The notes under the pieces: model-generated
Told to the model about the DNA's origin: nothing
Databases searched by the model: none
What the model saw: the letters and a program-made list of their open reading frames with translations, nothing else
Translations under genes and position numbers: made by a program
Assembly: GCA_020912385.1 (NCBI GenBank)
Contig: CP087206.1
Span: forward strand, 310,001-374,000
Direction of reading: 5' to 3'
DNA from: Neofusicoccum parvum
Taxonomy: Eukaryota > Ascomycota > Dothideomycetes > Botryosphaeriales > Botryosphaeriaceae
DNA length: 64,000 nt
In this document: positions 43,205 through 55,230 of the stretch, one piece after another
How the letters are laid out: the number at the start of each line of letters is the position of its first letter
Position numbering within the stretch: position 1 is the stretch's first letter

Positions 43205-43622
43205 GTTGAGATCGGCGCCGGCACCGGTAGAGCAGCGCACGGGTTGGTGATGTGCAGCGAAGAAGCTCTACGACGCGCGGCTAGGCGATGCTGGGCGGGA
43301 GCATGGCTCCCCAGCGAAACAAAAAGCTCTGAGCTGGGATGCAGTGGTGGGACGAAGCGTGGCAGCTTGGAGTCGAGAGTGACGCCAGACTGCGGAACGA
43401 ACCCTGGCGCGCTTCTCCGGCCGCGCCAAAGTCCGATCCCAGCCGTCAGTTCTGCCCTCCGCTTCACCACCCCACGACGCGCCACCACCCGCACTTCTCG
43501 CGTCCGCTCTCTCCCAAGCGTGTCCTGGAGTTGTGTGCCTACTGTTATTACGCCTCGTCCTCCTGCGCCTTGCTGCACCTTCCCGCCGCCCGCTGTGCGC
43601 CCGCGCCCGCACCGACGCAGCC
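43205..43622. promoter_or_regulatory. Divergent promoter region of the TRAPPC11 and Rxt2 genes
   Basis: 418 bp between opposed start codons. The 100 bp before the Rxt2 ATG is C/T-rich, a common leader composition in filamentous fungi. No TATA element was seen. Confidence 0.5.
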
Positions 43623-45358
43623 ATGGCTGGCCAGCAGTTCGTCTTTGCTGAAGCCATCATTGGCATGAAGAAGGCCGTGGCGCGATACGACGGTCAGCCC
43701 CTCCCGCGCATGCCTCGATGCTAGAGAGTCCCGGTCGTCCTAACGCCCGCCGCGATGCAGCTTCCGACGAGGACGACTCCGCCGCCGAAATCGCTCGCTC
43801 TGTTCAGCACAAGCTTAAGCGCAAGGCCCCGCGAAACCAGTCGATCCTGGACAATGGCCGCTTCATGTACAAGAAGGTGTGCTACACCCCACGCTCTCGA
43901 CCGTCCCTTACGCCGTCTCTGACAGTCTGCTGCTTCAGCCCAAGATCGAGCATGCCGGCTACCGGCGGCACATCATAGCTCGCAACCCGCCTCTGATCGA
44001 TGAAGACGGCGACGAAATTGAAGAAGTTGATGACGACGAGTCGGTCGACGGCTCAATAGCCGAGGACAATCCGTATGGGGACATAAGACTTGAGGGTGCG
44101 CATTTGCAATGTGGATTGGCACGGCAGCCCCAGACTGACTCGCAATTCAGAGCTCCTCGCGCCTCTTACTTCCGCCGCTGACCTAGCTACGCATCCTTCC
44201 ATGTCCATACCGTACTATTCAAACCACATTACCGAGCTGGTGAACAACTCACGCGAGGTTTTGCAGAGGGAGGAGAAGAGTCTCTGGCGAGCAAAAGCTA
44301 TCATGCAGAAGCTGCTCGGAGACAACACATGGCTTGCTGTAGGCGAGATGGAGACCTCATATGATCGGGAGATCCTCAGCGAGCCTGCTAGCGGCGTAGC
44401 TGCTTCTACGTCGACAGGATCGTTAGAAGCAGACAGTGCCGAAAGGCAAGGCACGAGCTGGGAGGACCCTGTCAAAATATCGGAGGGCACGAACATGCAG
44501 GGAACTCCCCAGGCCATCTCCGAGCAGCAGGCTCAAGACGCCGATGTCCAAATGGAGAATGGTGCCGACGCGCAAACCGCGCCTTCGACAAATGGAGATT
44601 CGACCCATCACGCAGAGCTCCGACGCAATGCTCCGTCGAACGGCACGAACCTGGACCCGAAAACAGATGCGCTAGGTCAAACTCAGCAGCAAGAGGGCAC
44701 CAGGCAGGAGGGAGCAGAAGCGGAGAGACAGACAAATGGAGACGTGCTCAAGCAGGAGGATCAGAGCGCGTCTGCAGGGAGCTCCGGGGACAAGATGCAA
44801 GTGGATGGTACCAACGGCACTGCTGAGGATGGCGCGAACGAGCCGCGCTCGCCTCATTCCGATGACGCAGAAGACACCAACAGCCAGCACACGTCGCACC
44901 GGATGACGACACGGGCGCAGAGGCGGGCAAACTCGCATACGTCTTCCGTTCCGGGGTCGCCACGTACACTATCTCCCGAGTCGCCAGGAGAGCCGCCGAT
45001 CCACCCGCTCTTCAAGTTCCCGGTCGAAAATCTCGTGGATCGCGACATGGGTCTGCCGGCGTCCGAGGCAGAGGACACGCGCACTTGGTTGTTGATGTAC
45101 ATTCAGAAGCAGGAAGAAGTGGTCAGACAAACACGCGCGCTATACATGGGCCTGATGCAAGCAGACCGCAAGCGCAAGATGGTGCTGAAGTGGGCCAAGG
45201 CGGAAGGGCACGTCGGCGAGATGAGCGACGGCGAGGACTGGGTGGACAAGGAGGAGTGGGGCCTGACGGAGGATCTGGTGAAGGGCAAGGAAGAAGAGGA
45301 AGAAGAGGGTGTGGCGCAGGCCAAGAAGACGAGAGCCCGAAGGCGGGAAGAAAAGTAG
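43623..45358 (+). CDS. RXT2: Rxt2-like subunit of the Rpd3L histone deacetylase complex
   Basis: Nuclear chromatin corepressor subunit. Exons 43623-43692, 43761-43876, 43939-44095 and 44151-45358 give 516 residues. The first intron (68 nt) starts at an unusual GTCAGC but has a CCTAAC branch site and joins YD to ASDEDD in frame. The conserved N-terminal block runs about residues 50-140: LKRKAPRNQSILDNGRF, IEHAGYRRHIIARNPPLIDE, acidic text, then NPYGDIRLEELLAPLTSAAD. An alternative acceptor six bases later (43944) would drop two residues (PK). The middle (about 190-370) is disordered, Gln/Asn/Ser-rich, and the C-terminal part carries a WLLMYIQKQEE helix and a basic end. The Rxt2 identity rests on the N-terminal block. 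Confidence 0.86.
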
Positions 45359-46044
45359 AGGGTTGGAAAGGGAGCACGGGCGGGAGTTATTGGATTCTGG
45401 CTGGCACGGTGTTCGTGGAGAGAAGCAAGGCATTTGCTGGCGGGAGGCGGGGTGCATCTGATTTGTCTTTCCGGCGGTGCGCGGGGCCATTCTTTGAGCA
45501 TACCCGATTTAGCGTGGAACCGAGCAATGGATTTATTACTGAAGTGAGGATGTAGAGAGCATGGTTTGCAGAGCGCTGTGCACGGCCCGCGATGACGCTA
45601 GATGAAGCGGAGGCTAGGGGTTTTTCGAGGTGAGACCAAGCTCCAAGATGCGCGCCGGGCGCCGTCAAGCTTCGTCACAAGCCAGCTGCCCGTCCGTAGT
45701 CGTATCAACTCCCTCTGCTGCTCCTGAACAGCCCGCGCCCTGCTGCCTGCACGCCCTCGCCCATCATTTTCTCGCTGCCCAGCTCGACCGCGCCGCCCTC
45801 CCCGCTGTTACATGCGACAGACCGTCTCGCCGCCGCCGAAACCCCCGTTGCGCTCAACATTCTCTCGCGTCCGCCGCAACCTTCGCCGTCTCTCCATCCC
45901 AGGTTGCACAGCCGTCCAACCATCAACGAACGCACGTCTTGGTGAATCAGGCCTCCCGGACCGGGTCGACCGGTTCCCTCGCATGCAAGGGCTTATGCGC
46001 CTTGCTCCGTATAATCTACCCAGCGAGCGCTCGATGTCGATTGG
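45359..46044. other. Intergenic region, no gene seen
   Basis: 686 bp between Rxt2 and the Vrl1-like gene, both plus strand. Expected contents are the Rxt2 3' UTR and the next promoter; open frames on both strands overlap and are unconvincing. Confidence 0.6.
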
Positions 46045-49000
46045 ATGCAACCTCTAAACCCATTTCTGCGCGCCTTCTTCCGCAGCACTCTCCCGGGCCA
46101 GTGCTCCCCCGCGCAACATCACGTACGACGCCCGCCCTTCTTGCGCGATCCGCTGGACCGCTCCAAAGCTGACTCTCTCCGCCGCAGGTACTCCTTGTCC
46201 CCACCACCGACGTCCTCCTTAACGCTAGAGACCGCGAGAGCCATGCGCTGTACGCCGACCTGTCTGGCTCTGAGGAGTTCCTGGCCAGCCATGTCCTCCG
46301 CATTCCCGGTGGCATTCCGCCAGGTGCCAATGGCAAAGATACGTCGTTCCGCGAGAGCAGGGGGAAGGCAAAGCAGTACACCACCGCAAATGGACGTACG
46401 GTGATAATTAAAGATACCTTCGTTTACAGTAATAAAGGTCGGATTACTCGAGCGCTACCCATCCACTACCCAGGCTGACATGCTCAGGCTTCAAATCTCT
46501 CAACCAGGCACAGCTCCTGAACGATGTCATCTACTATCCGGACAGCTTCGACGCCCAGCCATGGCTCGTCTACTACATCTCGAGGCCCCTTATCGGAGTG
46601 TACGAATCGTTACCTATAATACCCGCCCTGCCCACCGCCACTCCAAGGGCCCCGGAGAATGATCCCCCGAATGGCACAAATTCGAGCGCTTCGTCGATGC
46701 CGCGGAAAAGGGAGGTGAAGTCCTTTGCTGAGCTTCTGAACATGTTTCCCATGATCGCAAGGCAAATGCAACCTGGTCTGGATCGCCTGTTCAAAGAGTT
46801 CGGAAAGGAGTTTGAAAAGCCTCTCCCCCCTGTCCCGTCATCAAAACCGGCCAGCCTCTCCAGTCGGCGCAGCTCCATATCGTCCGGAGTAAGCTTACCA
46901 CTTTCCTTGCATAGCAGCATGTCCAACGGCAGTACGAAGATGCCTTCTACATTGGAGATTTACGATGAAGAGGACATGATGCGCCGCTCCCTCGAAACAG
47001 CTGTCACTGCAGCGATCGATCTTTTCCAAATGGTGGACAAACAACAACTGTCGAACTTGGGCGCGACAACTGATCTGACCGGTCCCATTGTTGAACGCAT
47101 GATCGAGCGGTATATCTGCGAGCAAGCGCACGAAACGATCCTCTTCCCAAGAATATGCACGATCAGACGATTTGATGACCTGGAGTTGGAGTCTCGGGTC
47201 CGGCAGATGCAAGATCTGGACATCTCGCAAGTCGGCATCCCCATTGAGAACGGACAGCAGGGCAAGTTAGAGCTTGCAGCGCGCTTGGCGAAAGGAGTTG
47301 AGATATTCAAGAAAATGGGATCCGCCGGAAGTCCTCAAGAAATGCTGGATGTCTTACTCGCCACGCAAAAGCTCGTCACCATGCCAGAGTCTGCCAAAGA
47401 TGTATCCTCGCAAGCCGGCGGGTCGTCCCATGGTCAGTCTGAGAAGCAAGATGCGATGCTAACTATCAACGCCGACACACTGGTGTCTCTGGTTCTGGTC
47501 GTCGTCATACGCTCCTCCGTCCGCCATCTACAGGCTCGGTTATCGTACATGCGACACTTCATCTTCATCGATGATGTCGAGACCGGAGAACAGGGCTATG
47601 CTCTGAGCACATTCGAAGCAGTCTTGTCATATCTTGTGAGAGACTCTCAAGGCCTACGAAAGGCCAGCAAGAGAAACAAGCAGTTGTGGCAAGCTACTAA
47701 GAATAGCGACATCGCAGGAATCCGGAGCATCCTAGAGCCTGGAAAGAAAGCCTCCGTCGATGACACCATGAACGAGGAACCAGAAGCTACCACAGATGGC
47801 ATGGTCCCGCACGTCGAATCGGCGTGGTCCGAACTACACAATAAATCTCTACATGGCCAAAGTGTAGACGATTGGATGGGTAGTGGACGTGGTGAAGTGC
47901 AACCTGTGGAGACGCAGAATGGAGTGCAATCTGGTTCGTTGGCGCACGTTTTCCCCTTCCAAAGACCCCAAACTCCGCCGCCCGAACAGCGACCGAAAAT
48001 AAAGAAGCGTGTATCGATGCAATCCCGGAGCAACTCCAGTTCCTCTGCAATCTCCTTCCTCTCTCGGAGCGACACTGTCATTTCCACAAATAGCGGCCCT
48101 GAAGGGGACACCTCGATCGAAAAGCTCGCCCACACACAGGACCGGACGGGCCAATCAGTGTTGATGATGGCAGTCGAGGGCGGGCAAGAAAAGTCGCTCA
48201 AATATCTCCTGAGCCTGGACGAGTACTACCCACTCGAAGAGGTTCTCTCCGACTGCAATAACGAGGGCACTACGCTTTTAAGTGCGGCAATCCAGCAAAC
48301 CAACGCCGGGGTGGTGAACTTGCTCTTAGAATATATCATGCGGCACGCGCCTGACGAACAGATCTTAGCTGATTACATTGCTCGGCAAGATTCGCAGGGC
48401 AGATGCGCAGCGCACTACCTTTTCGACCAGCCGTTGCTAATACCCAGGATTGGGCATCTCGTTCCTTGGAAGCAAAAAGACAAGAACGGCCAAACGCCAT
48501 TGTTTGCTCTTTGCAGGTCATACGATCACCAAGAGTACCGCTGGATGGTTGAGGCTGCTGTAAGTGCCGCAGCGAGAGCTCAGGGCGACGGTCAACGACT
48601 TCATCTGGACGACCATATCGACAGCAAAGGAAACACCCTCCTCCACATTGTCAATGACCCGAATCTAGCAGTCAAGCTGCTGTACCACTGCGACTCTGAC
48701 GCTAACGCCGCAAATGACAAGGCATTCACGCCTCTGATGGTGGCAAGCAAATATGGTCGCACGGATCTTGTCCGGGTTCTTTTCACTGATCCTAGAGTGG
48801 ATCTCTATATGAAGGACACAAGAGGCCTAACGGCGGTTGAGCTAGCGAAGGATGACGAAGTCCGCAACCGCATCGATGACTTGGTGCTCCTCTCGAATCC
48901 CTCTGGTGCCGACGGCCGAACTACAACCGTTGTACGGTCTTACTTTGTCGAAGACGGCACCATTAGGATGGTGCTGAAGTCGGGGGCACCAAATGGCAAC

Positions 49001-50095
49001 AATTCGATAACAGTAACAACATGTCGCCGGTCGCTAGCAGACTTCGAAAACCTTGCCAAGTGGCTCGGGCAGGAGAATCCGGCATCCTGGATACCAACGG
49101 TCACTGGTTTTCCGACTCCCTTCCTCATTCCTTCCAAGCCATCCCGAGCCATCCTCAAGGACATCCAGCTACGGCTCGACAGCTTTCTCTCTATCTTGCT
49201 CCACCACCCTACGTTTGCTACGCATGAGATGGTTTGGGAGTTCTTCCTCGTGCCCGACATCGACCAAGATATGCTAGCTGAACGCAGCAAGCGGAAGGCA
49301 GAGACACGCGTGGACCGAGTAAAAGAGGAGTACACGCCGATTCTGGACGTGCGCGAAGTCGAACTCTTCGTGCAACACGCCAGGGAATCTGTCCGCGGAA
49401 TGCACCATTCTGCGAAGTCAGTACTCCGCCGCACCAACAAGGTTCGCGCCGCGGCCAACGACCTCGTGGAAGCAGCACAGCTCGGTTCCATGGCAATATC
49501 CACCCTCGTGTACCTCCCAGAGTCGCACAAGATGGCATTTGAGCGCTACGTCAAGACACTCACCCAGATGGAATCCTCCCCGCTCACTGGCTTCTACTAC
49601 AACATGCAGGCCATGAGCCAGACAATACAAGCCATCCTGACGTCCCTCTCGCGTCCAGGCTCCCTGATAGGATCCATGGGCCAGACCCAGAAAGCCATCG
49701 ACCGCCACACGCTCTCTCTTCGCCGCAGCGACCGTTGGCCGCTCGGCCTGCTCGACGACACTCGTCACCGCATGCAGCGCGACGCGGCGGAGAAGGTCGA
49801 CAAGAGCGTTCAGGAGCTAGAAACGCTAGGCAAAGAGCTCAAGTACACACAGCAGACGGTCGCGGCCGAGCTCGCGGCGTGGCAGGAGACGCGTGTCAAG
49901 CAGGGCCGGAAGGCGTGCAGGGAGTTGGCAAGACGCATGGTCGTTGTGGAGAAGGCGCGGCTGGAGAGTATGAGGAGAGCGATCAGAGGGCTGGGAATTA
50001 GTGAGGGGAGGAGGAGGAGCGCAGTGGAGGGGTTGCGAAAACCGGTGAATGGGTTGGGCAGCGGGAGGGAGGCGGAGGTTTTGGAGGATTTGTAG
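46045..50095 (+). CDS. VPS9-ankyrin-PX protein related to yeast Vrl1 and animal VARP
   Basis: Predicted endosomal Rab5-family guanine nucleotide exchange factor and membrane-coat component. Exons 46045-46122, 46188-46437 and 46488-50095 give 1311 residues. In order: a conserved N-terminal region (residues 1-145, start MQPLNPFLRAFFRSTLPGQC); a VPS9 domain about 290-495, with the catalytic-type Asp in NADTLVSLVLVVVIR and Tyr in LSYMRHF; ankyrin repeats about 660-905 (TGQSVLMMAVEGG, GNTLLHIV, FTPLMVASKYGRTDLVRVLF); a PX domain about 925-1035; and a long helical C-terminus about 1035-1290 resembling the AH/BAR-like region. This order matches Vrl1, which in yeast works with a sorting nexin in the VINE complex. 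The assignment of the last region is by architecture, not motif. Confidence 0.88.
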
Positions 50096-50638
50096 ATGGG
50101 AGGATGATAGATGATGAGATGAGATGAGATGAGATGCGATACCTCTTCTGCGGGTAGAATTGATAATGCTTTTATGCGTCACGGAGATGGTTCTCTATAC
50201 TGCTACAGATGTCAGAATTCTCGAGGTAATGAATGGTTCATGCATGCTCCCGGCTGGACATGTGATAGTGCTTAAATGCGTGCCTCGAGCTTGACATTGC
50301 ATACCCAAGCTTCCCACGTTCAAGCAACGAAAGCAAACCCGGTTCGTTTACACCTCACACAGCGGCAGGCTTATCGTGTCCCGTTGACAAGATGCGGGTG
50401 GGAACGTATTCCGAGTGGCTGATGTCATGCAGCGCCAAGAGACATGAGGCTGGTGCGGCGAGCAGCTGCCCATGCGCGGGCGATCCACGTCTGTCTACAG
50501 CTTTCTATAAACGCCAGGCCCACGACCCTCCCAACCTTGGTCCGCAATACCCTTCTCTAAACCCACACCTGTCCTGTATCAAGAGCCGCATCCTTTCTCC
50601 CACGCCTGGCCTCTTTTCCCAGCAGCAAATCGACCAAG
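50096..50638. other. VRL1-like 3' flank with an ATGAG repeat, and SGT2 promoter
   Basis: Just after the stop, 50114-50136 is 4.6 copies of ATGAG. The remainder is non-coding. A TATAAAC element at 50506-50512 precedes a C/T-rich leader that ends at the SGT2 start region. Confidence 0.65.
50506..50512 (+). promoter_or_regulatory. TATA element of the SGT2 gene
   Basis: TATAAAC lies 133 bp before the ATG at 50639, leaving about 100 nt for a leader. It is one of the clearest TATA matches in the window. Confidence 0.6.
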
Positions 50639-52064
50639 ATGGTAAGATAGAAGCGCCCGCCAGCCCCGCGCAACCCATCCTGCTACCCCACCACCACACT
50701 GCACCACAGCCGCACGCTGCACCAGCGACAGCAACCTGTCCCGCACACCACAACACCCCACCCCCATAGCAACCCTCCCAATTCCACCGCCTGGTTTCTC
50801 ACAATCTCCACCATGCAGGCCTCCGCCGCCCCCAGCACCGCGGCATCCAAGAAGCGCCTCGCGCTCGCCATCATCGACTTCCTCAACACCTCGGTGACCG
50901 ACGGCACGCTCTCGCCCGACGACTCGGAGTCGATCGAAATCGCCTCCAACTGCATCGCCGAGTCCTTCAAAGTCGACCCCACCGACACGTCCGCCATGTC
51001 TGACGCGCTGGGCGGCCAAAACCTCGCCGCCATCTACAGCGTGTACGAGAAGCTCAAGGGGCGCACGACGCCGTCGACGGAGGGCGCGTCCTCAGCCAAA
51101 GAGGCGCGGCCGTCGACGCCGCTGACGTCGAGCGCGACGACGGACGCAGACAAGAAGAAGGAGGCGGACCGGCTCAAGGGCCAGGGCAACGCGGCGATGC
51201 AGACCAAGGACTACGACACGGCGATCCGGTTCTACACGCAGGCGCTCGACCTGGTGCCGCTCAACCCCATCTTCCTGTCCAACCGCGCGGCCGCCTACAG
51301 CGGCGCCGGCCGCCACGACGAGGCCCGCTCCGACGCCGAGATGGCCACCGCCGCCGACCCCGCCTACACCAAGGCCTGGAGCCGGCTCGGGCTCGCCCGC
51401 TTCGCCCTCGGCGACGCCAAGGGCAGCATGGAGGCCTACCGCCAGGGCATCGAGGCCGAGGGCAACGGCGGCAGCGACGCCATGAAGCGCGGCTTCGAGA
51501 CGGCCAAGCGCCGCGTCGAGGAGGAGGCTGGCGGCGCGGCCGCGGCGGCGAGGAGCCCGAGCCCGCCCGGCGCGGGCGGCGCGGGCGGCATGCCCGACCT
51601 GTCCAGCCTCGCGAGCATGCTGGGTGGTGGGGGTGGCGGCCAGGGCGGCCAGGGCGGCGGCATGCCGGATTTCGGCGCGCTGATGAACAACCCCATGCTC
51701 AGGCAGATGGCGCAGAATGTCATGAGCAACCCGCAGATGATGCAGAACATGCTGAGCAACCCGCGGCTGCGCGAGATGGCCGAGCAGTTTGGCGGAGGAG
51801 GTGGTGGTGCTGGCGCCGGTGCTGGCGCTGGTCGTGGAGGCGGTGGTGGTGGCATGCCTGATTTCAGCCAGATGATGCAGGATCCGAGTATCATGGAGAT
51901 GTGAGTATCCCTTTGCCCGGCTACTTGGAAGAGCCAGTCACTGACATGTCAACTCCAGGGCGAGGAACCTCATGGGCGGAGCCGGGGGTCCTGGCGGTGC
52001 AGGTGGTGCTGGCGGCAATGCTGGTGCTGGTGCTGGCGCCGGTCGCGGTGCTGGCGGCCAGTAG
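50639..52064 (+). CDS. SGT2: Small glutamine-rich TPR co-chaperone (Sgt2/SGTA)
   Basis: Cytosolic co-chaperone that captures tail-anchored membrane proteins for the GET pathway and binds Hsp70/Hsp90. Chosen exons: 50639-50641 (the ATG alone), 50819-51900 and 51959-52064, 396 residues. The ATG at 50639 has an AAGATGG context and is followed at once by GTAAGA; splicing to ATGCAG at 50818 gives the usual MAS start. The alternative is ATG at 50813 (MQAS) with a 5'-UTR intron or no intron. Domains: N-terminal dimerisation helices (about 10-75), three TPRs (about 110-225, with GNAAMQTKDYDTAIRFYTQA), then a Gly-rich C-terminus with NNPMLRQMAQNVMSNPQMMQ, an STI1-like NNP region, and GAG-rich repeats. 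The convergent neighbour is TMA20. Confidence 0.95.
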
Positions 52065-52693
52065 AGGAAGAGAGGCTTGTCTTCCCACTTCGTTGCTTCA
52101 CATTTCTTCCCTTTTTCATCCAACTCGGAATTCGCCGCGACAGTGAAGCTTCTTTTGAGATACCACGCGGTGAGCTGGTTTCTTGGCAGCATAAGACACA
52201 TCGAAACAGATTTAGTCGGGGAAGAAGAAATTTGATCGTCACAAAAAACTTGGCATGTCTACAGCAGTGTAGTGGTGTGCTTGTCTTCAAGATCCTGATG
52301 CTAGAATGAATAGAATTTCATCTACGTCGGTAGTGTCGTCGACGTAGGAGTTTTGGTGTATAAGTCTATCTACTTTTGTTGATGAAGGAGAAATGTGAAG
52401 GAAATGAAGTCGTTGATCATCGCTTTGGAAGTGCTCTCTACGCACCCCACGTGCGTGAGGGCGTCAATGCCGCGGGTTGAATCCGCGTGCTCAATTCTGT
52501 CCGAGCCAAATCCCTTGTAAAACCGAAAACGCTCACCAAGAAGTGTCCATCGCCCAAGGGTCGTCCACCTCGCAGTGGCCGTCGCAGATCAAGCAATCGT
52601 GGCCAAAGCTGTCGCTGCTGCAGCCTCCCCAGCTAGCTTCGCTCATCGACTCGAATGAGTCGTCAGAGCTCGAGGTGGGCGACGAAGGAGATG
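52065..52693. other. Convergent 3' flank
   Basis: 629 bp between the stops of SGT2 (plus) and TMA20 (minus). The plus-strand frame 52477-52941 overlaps the TMA20 coding sequence and has no domain. Confidence 0.6.
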
Positions 52694-53704
52694 TTAGGCC
52701 AGGCTCATCTTCCAAAGGCCATCCCCCAAAAAATGACCCTGGTCCATGGCCACACCCTTCTTTTTCGACTTTATGTCTGATGTTCCCAATTTTAAAGGGC
52801 CCACCAGACAGGCATTGTCCTTTCCCTCCGCCTCCACCACTACCACTTCCCCCGCCGGTATGTCCTCGCTGCCGTATCGTATTATTTCGTCGGTGTCTTT
52901 CGGAGCCTCGGCGTTTGGGAGACGGCCGCCGGGAGAAGTGAGGCCGGGTGCCATGAGCGAGGCGCCCGAGAGAACGAAGCGGATGGCGCCGCGATCGATG
53001 CGGACGCGCTTAAAGCAGGCTGGGTACTTATGGACGAGGGAGAGGTGAGGAATCAGGGGGTCGTCCATGTGCTGGTAGAAGAGGGGGACATTGTTGAGGG
53101 CGTAGAGCGAGACGCGGTCGGGCCTGCAAATTTGGCGAGTGTCAGCTTATCCACGTAGGGTGACATGGAGTGAGCGAGAGAGAGGAGTTCCGTGAGGGAT
53201 CTGATTAGATCAAGTTTGAATTCCTCATCGACGGGCTCCCGGTTAGCCTTCAGCCTGACGCGAGGGCTAGAAAGGCCTCCGCGGCAGGGCAAGGAAACGC
53301 AGGACGAGCCCTGGAATCGTCTTCGGCTTTGAAAGCTCTGACTTTTATCTTCATCCCAGCACCGCAGGCCGACGGGCACCCCAACCGCGCGCAAGGTTGT
53401 GGTGTGAGTCAGGCTGCAGGTCGAGGCACCGCGTCCAGCCGCGGTGGGCTGAGGACGGGGCGGGCGGGAGTGTGGGAGAGAGCAACGTACAGCTTGACCA
53501 GCTCCAGCTGCTCCTTCTTGGGTATTATGGTGTCGAGGTACGGCTCGAGCAGCGGGTACTGCTCGACGACCTTGGAGCGGATGCCGCGCTGGACGGACGA
53601 CTTGACCTTGGTCTTGGCGCCGGCGGAGATGCTGCAGACGGGTCGCGGTCAGCATTGCGGCAGCTCAGGAGGGACACGGGCGCTGCGCACTCTTTCTTGA
53701 ACAT
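52694..53704 (-). CDS. TMA20: PUA-domain translation factor Tma20/MCT-1
   Basis: Ribosome-associated factor that, with Tma22/DENR, helps recycle 40S subunits and re-initiate translation. Exons 53691-53704 (14 nt), 53491-53631 and 52694-53123 give 194 residues. Splicing gives MFKKDISAGAKTKVKSSVQR and LELVKLPDRVSLYALNNVPLF, both in agreement with the family. The C-terminal PUA domain carries DRGAIRFVLSGASLMAPGL, VEAEGKDNACLVGPL and YLxDGLWKM-like text with the usual Tyr replaced (HFLGDGLWKM). The second intron is 367 nt, long for this window; the first is 59 nt with a CTGAC branch site. The 14-nt first coding exon is easily missed. Confidence 0.93.
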
Positions 53705-55230
53705 TGTGAGGGCGTCGGGGGGGCGGTGGTGGTGTGGTGACGGGTGGTGCTCGAGAGAAGGAGGGGCTGGAGGTCTTGAGCGAAGATCGGTGATGGGCGA
53801 GGCAGGCCCCACGTCGGGCGCTGACGTTTAGCGCGGGGCTGTCCTGCAACAACCACGCCATTGGCCAAGGAACTCAGCTTGACGTTATGTCGGCCAAAAT
53901 TCGCCGGCTAGACCCAACACGGCCGGCCCACGCCTGATAGCTGCAGGCTGCTGTATCATCACACGCGCCGACGGTGGCTGAGCAGACGCCAATCACACGG
54001 CGCAGGTCAATCGAGACTCCTCGTAGCACGTTCCCTGCAGCCGCCGCTGCCGTGTGCGGCCCATTCCGTACTGGCCGATTTTCGTCCATTTTTCCGTTCC
54101 CTCTCACGACCACATATCTTCCGTTCCCTGAGAAACCCGCGCGAATGGCGGCTCGAGCAGCCCGTTGATCGCCCTCCAGATGCGTTCGAGAACCCTTTCC
54201 CGCGCTTGTTCGGGAAGTCTACGGCGCATCGTGGCACCATTCCTCTGGTTGCGAGGCTACCGCGCCGTCCGTATCATCCTAGTGTTACAACCGCGCGATC
54301 CCTTGCACTTGCGTAGCTAAAGCCTTCATCCGGCCTGGCTTAGTGCCGCTTGCTGCTCTTTCGCATCCGGGTGAATGCTTCAACAAAGGTGCTTTGAGAG
54401 CCAGCTGTGTAGAGTACGCGCGGCGGACATGCAGACGAATACGTCAGCTAAACGCGGCACAGCGCAGCTAGAATATGGCATGCTTATACGCAGGTAGGTG
54501 CTGGAGTTGTCCAAAGAGGACAGCCCGTTTGTTTGCCACTGTGTTGCGTCCGGGTAAATGGACCAATGCCTTTGAGATCTGCATTTTGCGTCGAACGTCT
54601 ATCACATAACAGCCTTGTGATACAACCCTCCCCGGAGCACTACAGTGTTAGTGCCTACACATGGAGAAATCAGAGCCTTCACTCACACCAGTTTGATTTA
54701 TCCATTCCACAGTCTCATCCAAAACAATGCTTCGAACTCTTAAGAACGAATCTCCACAAAACTCCGCACTGTCCATCTCGAACAACTACGTGGTCAGTTC
54801 GTGAAAAATTGCAACAGGAGCAAATTTTTCACACATGGGTAGTTGGAGCATGTGTCCGGACGCAAGTTTGCAGTGAATTGAATAACAAACTCTTCTAGAT
54901 GAAAGCTTTCACTGCCTATAAAGATATTTACATATTTTATAATTTTTCGAACCAATCTCAGGAGTACAAGAGAAGTCTCTTAATCATTCCAACTAACCCA
55001 CAAACCCTTAACCTCCAGCCTGAATCTCACAGTCCATTTCCTCAGCACGCACTCGATGTGAAAAATCCGATATTCCCTTCTGCTGCTTCTGCCCCCTCCT
55101 CGCCTTCTCAAACCCTCTTCTCTCCACTTCCTCGAACTCGGACAACCCGACCTGACACCACGGCACCCCCAAATCCTTACTCACCCGATACCTCCAGTAA
55201 CTCGCAAAACTACATCACCCTAGCACCTCC
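53705..55230. other. Gene-free region, part AT-rich
   Basis: The first 500 bp are GC-rich and probably hold the TMA20 promoter. From about 54.5 to 55.0 kb the sequence turns AT-rich, with no frame of note. I see no domain, tRNA or mobile-element motif. Confidence 0.5.

Noticed and set aside
43693..43724. 32-nt intron ending at GCTAG in the Rxt2 gene
   Set aside because: Too short for a fungal intron; the 68-nt alternative ending at 43760 has a branch site and also keeps the frame.
52448..52500. Stem-loop with T-arm-like text GGTTGAATCC
   Set aside because: The 60 nt upstream cannot form D and anticodon arms; it lies in the SGT2/TMA20 convergent flank and is probably chance.
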